Below are positions 59,051 through 64,000 of a stretch of 64,000 nucleotides of DNA, one piece after another (positions within the stretch are counted from its first letter, which is position 1; each line of letters begins with the position of its first letter). The translations under genes and the position numbers were made by a program. Source of the DNA: Oceanobacter sp. 1_MG-2023 (lineage in GTDB: Bacteria; Pseudomonadota; Gammaproteobacteria; Pseudomonadales; Oceanobacteraceae); NCBI RefSeq assembly GCF_030689025.1, contig NZ_JAUYWA010000006.1:94518-158517 (forward strand), given 5' to 3'. The notes beneath the pieces are model-generated. The model was given only the letters and a program-made list of their open reading frames with translations. It was not told the DNA's origin and did no database searches.

Positions 59051-59412
59051 AAACAGCTTCTCCGCAGTAAGGGGCATGACCGCCACTCTGATTTACTCTC
59101 TGGAGTGCGATTCAGGGCTAGGCCATAGTGGGTAAGTATTCTCATAGCTTATAACGATAGCTCAACCTCTGTTAAATCAATATTTACTATAAAGGCTATA
59201 GCCTGCCACCCAGACCGCTGTCACCCAGGCAGCAGTCAGGACTTTCTCGCACAGAAGCCAGGAGAGCAATAAAATGAAGCTCATCCGGTCGCGTCTGGTT
59301 ATTGCATTTCATATATTAGTATATTCTAATACAGGAATATAAATAATCTGGAATTCACACCCGTCTGTGAGTCCTGCCAGTAAACCCAGCCAGTAAATAA
59401 AGGATGCTCCTT
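59051..59412. promoter_or_regulatory. Upstream region of the second RND operon
   Basis: About 360 bp with no gene. TATTAG-tatatt-CTAATA (59314-59331) is a perfect 6-bp inverted repeat in an AT-rich block about 80 bp before the adaptor gene, a candidate operator. No local regulator gene is present to match it. Confidence 0.45.
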
Positions 59413-60471
59413 ATGCTGCCTTCTCGTTTGATGTTGAGCCTTGGCCTGTCTATCCTGCTCACCCTGCCGACCCATGCGCTGGAGACACGTACGTTACAAA
59501 CCAGCCGCATCCCGGTGTTTTACGATTTTGAAGCCTCGTTGGAAGCGGTTAACGAAAGTACCATTTCCGCACAAACCAGCGGCTCGATTCTGGCCGTCCA
59601 TGTGGATGTAAACGACCAGGTCAAAAAAGGGGCGTTGCTTATCGAAATCGACAACACCCAGCAAAAAGCCCAGCTCGCCCAAGCCCAGGCTGAACTGGCA
59701 AAGGCAGAAGCCCAGAATGAAGACGCCCAGATCCTACTCAAACGTAACCAGCAACTACTGAAGCAACGGTCCATTTCCCAAGGCCAGTACGACAGTGCCT
59801 CCGCCCAGGCCAAAAGCGCCGCGGCGGCAGTTGCAGCAGCCAACGCCAATGTCCGTCAGGCCCGCACCCAATTGTCCTACACCCGTGTTACCGCCCCCTA
59901 CTCCGGCATCGTCAAAGCCCGTATGGTACAAGTGGGTGAGCTGGTCAGACCCGGACAACCCATGATGACTGGCCTGGCATTACAACCACTGCGAGCGGTC
60001 ACCAATTTACCCCAGCGTATCGCCCGTTATTTCCGTAGCCGTCAAGCCGAAAGCAGTGTTGAGGTTCTGGTCGATGATCAGCAGATCCATATCAACGCCG
60101 ACAAAATCACCCTTTACCCCTACGCCGATGACCAGCATCACAGTCTGCGTCTACGGGCCGAACTCCCTTCAGAAGGCGCCGCCAGCCGGTATCCCGGAAT
60201 GTGGGCACAAGTGAGAGTGCCAGTGGGAGAACGAGAAGGCCTGATGATTCCACAAGATGCCGTCGTCAGGCATTCCGAAGTCACCTCGGTGTACGTTATG
60301 AAGGACCAGCAACTGTCCATGCGTCAGGTACGGCTGGGCAACAACAGCAACGGTGAGACTGAAGTTCTGGCAGGACTCAGTGCCGGTGACACCATTGCCA
60401 TTGATGGCTACGCAGCGCTGGCAATGATTGCCCAACAGGCTGAAGCCTCCTCCAACCACGCTGGAGAATAA
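59413..60471 (+). CDS. RND efflux adaptor (second pump)
   Basis: 352 residues, a periplasmic adaptor with a cleavable signal (LGLSILLTLPTHALE). Order: lipoyl half ESTISAQTSGSILAVHVDVN, coiled-coil hairpin rich in Gln/Ala (QLAQAQAELAKAEAQ), lipoyl half ITAPYSG-type VTAPYSGIVKARMVQVGELV, beta-barrel, membrane-proximal domain. ATG 59413 is 8 nt after AAAGGA; the ATG at 59404 overlaps that sequence. One-base overlap with the permease gene. Confidence 0.92.
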   Translation: MLPSRLMLSLGLSILLTLPTHALETRTLQTSRIPVFYDFEASLEAVNESTISAQTSGSILAVHVDVNDQVKKGALLIEIDNTQQKAQLAQAQAELAKAEAQNEDAQILLKRNQQLLKQRSISQGQYDSASAQAKSAAAAVAAANANVRQARTQLSYTRVTAPYSGIVKARMVQVGELVRPGQPMMTGLALQPLRAVTNLPQRIARYFRSRQAESSVEVLVDDQQIHINADKITLYPYADDQHHSLRLRAELPSEGAASRYPGMWAQVRVPVGEREGLMIPQDAVVRHSEVTSVYVMKDQQLSMRQVRLGNNSNGETEVLAGLSAGDTIAIDGYAALAMIAQQAEASSNHAGE

Positions 60472-63400
60472 TGACCATGTCTGCAGACACCACCCCATTG
60501 GGAATTTCCGGTAAAACCGCCCACGCTTTCCAGAATTCAGCCATTACGCCATTGCTGGCGCTGGTTGGCCTGCTGCTCGGTTTTTTTGCGGTGATGATCA
60601 CCCCGAAAGAAGAAGAGCCGCAAATCGACGTTACCTTCGCCAACGTTTTTATCAGCTACCCGGGTGCCAGTGCCCGCGAAGTCGAGCAACTCGTCGCCAT
60701 CCCCGCTGAGCAAGTCTTGTCTGAGATTCAGGATGTCGATGATATTTTCTCCATCAGCCAACCAGGCCAGGCCATACTGACCGTTGCCTTCAAGGTTGGT
60801 GTTCCGCGAGAAACGGCCATCATCAACCTCTATAACAAAGTCCACAGCAACAATGACTGGTTTCCGCAAAACCTGGGAATCAGCCAACCCATTATCAAAC
60901 CGATGGGGATTGATGATGTCCCGATCATGGCAATCACCTTATCTTCTGACGCCCCCCTGGTCTCTGCTGCCGAGTTAACCAAGATCGCCCATACCCTGGA
61001 AACCGAACTCAAGCGCATCCCGGGCACCCGTGACATCTACAGCATCGGCGGCCACTCCGATGTGGTGCTGGTCAAGCTGGACCCTGCTCGCATGAATGGC
61101 TACAACCTCGCCTTTGACGACGTTCGTAATACCCTGATGAGCGCCAATGCCGGTGGTCAACGCCTGCCTCTGGTACAAAACAACGAAGTGATTCAAATCC
61201 AGGCCGGAGCATTTTTGCAGCACAGTACCGACCTCGGACAGTTGGTTGTTGGCAAAACCGAGACCGGGCTGGTCTATCTCGCCGATATCGCCGACATTCA
61301 CCAGGGTGCCGACGTTCCGGAACAATTTGTCATGCATCGCGACCTCGGCAACACTCACAGTCAGGTAGCCGTTACCATTGCGATTGCCAAACAGCCCGGC
61401 ACCAATGCGGTCGACATCACCCAATCCGTCGAACAACGCCTGATCGACCTCAAACAGCGCGTTATTCCCGACAATATCAACGCCGATATCACCCGTGACT
61501 ACGGCATCACAGCCAAAGACAAATCCGACAAGCTGATCGCCAAACTCCTGTTTGCAACCACTGCCGTGGTGGTTCTGGTATTGGCAACCATGGGCTGGCG
61601 CGAGGCCATCATTGTTGGTGGTGCTATTTTTATCACTCTGGCCATCACGCTGTTTGCCAGCTGGGTATGGGGCTTTACGCTCAACCGGGTATCCCTGTTC
61701 GCGCTGATTTTCTCCATCGGTATTCTGGTGGACGACGCCATTGTGGTGGTCGAAAACATCCATCGACACCTGCATCTGGGCGGCAAAAAACTGCTGGACG
61801 TAATCCCGATTGCGGTCGACGAAGTTGGTGGGCCAACCATTCTCGCCACCTTTACTGTGATCGCGGCTCTTATGCCCATGGCGTTTGTAACCGGCCTGAT
61901 GGGGCCTTATATGAGCCCAATCCCGATCAACGCCTCAACCGGTATGCTGATTTCCCTGGTGGTGGCGTTTGTGGTTACACCCTGGTTATCCTACAAACTG
62001 CTCAAACGCCATTTACCCGACAGCACATCGGCTGATGAAGCCCCTGCCGATTCAAAGCTGCAGCGGTTTTTCCATGCCCTGATGTCACCCTTCCTGCAAG
62101 GCGCTGGCGCAGTCAAAAAACGTATTCTGTTATTTGTGGGGATTACCGGCCTGATTGTTGTCGCCGTTGCCTTGCCCGCCACAGAACTGGTGGTCTTGAA
62201 AATGCTGCCATTCGACAACAAGTCAGAATTCCAGGTTGTCGTCGATATGCCTGAAGGCACCCCGGTTGAAGAAACCCTGATGGTTCTCGATGCCCTCGCC
62301 GATGAATTAATGACAGTAGAAGAAATCCGCGATGTACAACTGTATGCCGGTACCGCAGCCCCCATTAACTTCAACGGACTGATACGCCAGTATTACTTGC
62401 GCAGCTTGCCTAACCAGGGCGATATCCAGGTCAACCTGGTCGACAAGCACCATCGTGACCGTAAAAGCCATGACATTGCCCTGTCCGTACGAGAACCGCT
62501 GCAAGTCATTGGCGAGCGCCTGAACGCCAACGTCAAAATCATCGAAGTACCACCTGGCCCACCCGTGATGGCACCGATTGTGGCGGAAGTCTATGGCCCG
62601 GAATACAGCCGCCAGATCGAAGCCGCCAAGGCCTTGCGTGGCCAGTTTGAAACCACAGCCGATATCGTCGATGTCGATGACTACATTGAAGCCGACCAAC
62701 AACAGTGGATCATTCGTATCGATCGCCAGCGCGCCGCCATGCTGGGAGTCGCACAAGCCAGCATCGTCCAGGCCATCAACACCGCATTGGGTGGCGAGGA
62801 TGTCAGCTATTTACACACCCACACTGAAGAAGGAGATCTCTCCAGTGCCAACAGCAAATACCCGCTCCCCATTCGTCTTGAACTGAACGAAGGCGACAAG
62901 GTGGGTCTGAACCAGCTGTTGGTGATGAAAGTGAAAGCCGCCGATGGCAGCCTGGTTTCACTGGCTGACCTGGTCAGCATTCGTAAAACCATCGCCGACA
63001 AAACCATCTACCATAAAAACCTGCAACCGGTCGTTTTTGTCACTGCGGATATGGCCGGAGAACTCGACAGCCCGCTGTACGGCCTGTTTGGTATCTCGTT
63101 TGGCATGGAAGACGCCGGACTCAACTGGCAACAATGGTTTATTCAGCAACCACCGCTGACTGACGATATCAGCATGAAATGGGACGGCGAGTGGCAAATC
63201 ACTTACGAAACCTTCCGCGATATGGGGATTGCCTATGGTGTCGGCATGATCCTGATTTACCTGCTGGTGGTCGGTCAGTTCCGCAGCTACCTGGTGCCGT
63301 TGATTATTATGGCTCCGATTCCACTGACGGTGATTGGTGTTATGCCGGGTCACGCCCTGTTTGGTGCCCAGTTCACCGCGACCTCCATGATCGGCATGAT

Positions 63401-63722
63401 CGCCCTGGCAGGGATTATCGTGCGGAACTCCATCTTGCTGGTCGACTTTATCAATCAGCAACTAGAAGAAGGAATGCGCTTTGAAGAAGCCGTTGTAACT
63501 GCCGCAGCCGTGCGCTCCCGGCCGATTGTACTGACCGCTGTCGCAGCCATGATCGGGGCATTCTTTATTCTGGATGACCCGATCTTTAACGGCCTGGCGA
63601 TCTCACTGATCTTCGGCATCATGGTCTCTACCCTGTTGACGCTGATCGTAATCCCTCTGCTGTATTTCTCGCTGATGCCTAAGAACCTGGGCGAAAAACT
63701 GCGGGGAGAAATGGCAGGCTGA
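60471..63722 (+). CDS. RND efflux pump permease (second pump)
   Basis: 1083 residues, AcrB-superfamily proton antiporter with TM4 aspartates in ILVDDAIVVVENIHRHL, periplasmic porter domains and the C-terminal repeat IALAGIIVRNSILLVDFIN. The start LLGFFAVMITPKEEEPQIDV is typical of a separate RND clade distinct from the first pump in the window. No outer-membrane channel gene follows. A second ATG two codons in (60477) is an alternative start. Confidence 0.95.
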   Translation: MTMSADTTPLGISGKTAHAFQNSAITPLLALVGLLLGFFAVMITPKEEEPQIDVTFANVFISYPGASAREVEQLVAIPAEQVLSEIQDVDDIFSISQPGQAILTVAFKVGVPRETAIINLYNKVHSNNDWFPQNLGISQPIIKPMGIDDVPIMAITLSSDAPLVSAAELTKIAHTLETELKRIPGTRDIYSIGGHSDVVLVKLDPARMNGYNLAFDDVRNTLMSANAGGQRLPLVQNNEVIQIQAGAFLQHSTDLGQLVVGKTETGLVYLADIADIHQGADVPEQFVMHRDLGNTHSQVAVTIAIAKQPGTNAVDITQSVEQRLIDLKQRVIPDNINADITRDYGITAKDKSDKLIAKLLFATTAVVVLVLATMGWREAIIVGGAIFITLAITLFASWVWGFTLNRVSLFALIFSIGILVDDAIVVVENIHRHLHLGGKKLLDVIPIAVDEVGGPTILATFTVIAALMPMAFVTGLMGPYMSPIPINASTGMLISLVVAFVVTPWLSYKLLKRHLPDSTSADEAPADSKLQRFFHALMSPFLQGAGAVKKRILLFVGITGLIVVAVALPATELVVLKMLPFDNKSEFQVVVDMPEGTPVEETLMVLDALADELMTVEEIRDVQLYAGTAAPINFNGLIRQYYLRSLPNQGDIQVNLVDKHHRDRKSHDIALSVREPLQVIGERLNANVKIIEVPPGPPVMAPIVAEVYGPEYSRQIEAAKALRGQFETTADIVDVDDYIEADQQQWIIRIDRQRAAMLGVAQASIVQAINTALGGEDVSYLHTHTEEGDLSSANSKYPLPIRLELNEGDKVGLNQLLVMKVKAADGSLVSLADLVSIRKTIADKTIYHKNLQPVVFVTADMAGELDSPLYGLFGISFGMEDAGLNWQQWFIQQPPLTDDISMKWDGEWQITYETFRDMGIAYGVGMILIYLLVVGQFRSYLVPLIIMAPIPLTVIGVMPGHALFGAQFTATSMIGMIALAGIIVRNSILLVDFINQQLEEGMRFEEAVVTAAAVRSRPIVLTAVAAMIGAFFILDDPIFNGLAISLIFGIMVSTLLTLIVIPLLYFSLMPKNLGEKLRGEMAG

Positions 63723-63754
63723 GATCAGCCCACCGGCAAATAATGCAACCCGAT

Positions 63755-63788
63755 AATCAGCCCCTCATCTGAGGGGCTGATTGTTTAT
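63755..63788 (+). terminator. Terminator of the second RND operon
   Basis: AATCAGCCCCTCA (63755-63767) and TGAGGGGCTGATT (63770-63782) form a perfect 13-bp stem with a 2-nt gap (loop effectively 4 nt), followed by GTTTATG. Confidence 0.85.
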
Positions 63789-63870
63789 GAACAGAATTTT
63801 ATCTATCTATTCTTGATGTTCAGTGGTATCTCCAGAATCCAGTTTTTTTTCAAATCATCCCAACGACCAC

Positions 63871-64000
63871 TGTAGTGTAGTGGTCAACTAATCCCGGACA
63901 GTATTTTAAAGTTTTCCTCTGCTGCAACGGGCGAAATGCCGTCGTTGAATGTATGAGGTCGCTGCCGGTTGTAGTAGTCCATCAGATAACCACCAACATC
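63871..64000 (-). mobile_element. IS3-family element, right end (partial)
   Basis: The likely terminal inverted repeat begins at about 63871 (TGTAGTGTAGTGGTCAACTA and onwards to CCCGGACA), the type seen in IS3-family elements. The element continues beyond the window. Its other end, target duplication and orfA cannot be seen. Confidence 0.7.
63884..64000 (-). CDS. IS3-family transposase OrfB, C-terminal 38 residues
   Basis: The frame is open from the right edge to TGA (63884-63886). It reads GYLMDYYNRQRPHTFNDGIS and ends in NFKILSGIS. The YNRQRPH motif is the diagnostic C-terminal signature of IS3-family DDE transposases. No frameshift in the part seen. Confidence 0.88.
   Translation of the reverse strand, partial: DVGGYLMDYYNRQRPHTFNDGISPVAAEENFKILSGIS

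Overview
The window reads as chromosome of a free-living, probably marine, Gammaproteobacterium. Housekeeping genes (dapE, rlmA, holC, valS, hpt, rlmF, yegD, grxA, glcB, katG) are of gammaproteobacterial type and GC is moderate. An Oceanospirillales-like host would fit, but nothing in the sequence fixes the genus. No rRNA, tRNA or CRISPR array was recognised.

Layout. 1-6.1 kb: an exported protein cut by the left edge, a PanE-like reductase, katG, an unusual SDR dehydrogenase and the stub of a TetR regulator. 6-8.2 kb: glcB (malate synthase G) with a strong terminator. 8.5-12.8 kb: an AT-rich degraded integron. It has an intI fragment broken by an IS5-family remnant, an attI-like core, and cassettes encoding a 726-aa PD-(D/E)XK/SEC-C protein, a DUF2971 protein and a tiny remnant. 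12.8-20.3 kb: a complete haem-uptake locus on the minus strand (TonB receptor, HmuY-like lipoprotein, HmuS, HmuT, HmuU, HmuV) behind Fur-box-like sites. 20.4-24.5 kb: a DUF1513 protein, a SulP transporter, a small HTH regulator with an operator-like repeat, and bacteriohemerythrin 1. 24.5-26.6 kb: a second AT-rich cluster on the minus strand with attC-like sites and a YoeB/YefM toxin-antitoxin pair, looking like cassettes without an integrase. 26.6-32.4 kb: an RND efflux operon.

32.6-41 kb holds hpt, an Slp lipoprotein, dapE-rlmA, holC with a proline-rich partner, and valS. 41.2-50.3 kb holds a BMP-family binding protein behind a RutR-like palindrome, an orphan TRAP binding protein, bacteriohemerythrin 2 (sigma-54-like promoter), a multi-TM transporter, an AlkB dioxygenase, an Fe-S oxidoreductase subunit, a GST and bacteriohemerythrin 3. 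50.7-59.1 kb holds rlmF, an SRPBCC lipoprotein, yegD, the DUF2868/DUF3482 pair, a LysR regulator, a YgjP-like peptidase and grxA. 59.4-63.7 kb is a second RND pump, followed by the end of an IS3-family element running off the right edge.

The most unusual material is the pair of cassette regions, above all the nuclease-like/SEC-C gene whose cassette has been fused to a DUF2971 cassette through a half-deleted attC site. It is a reasonable candidate for an undescribed defence module, but that function is inference.
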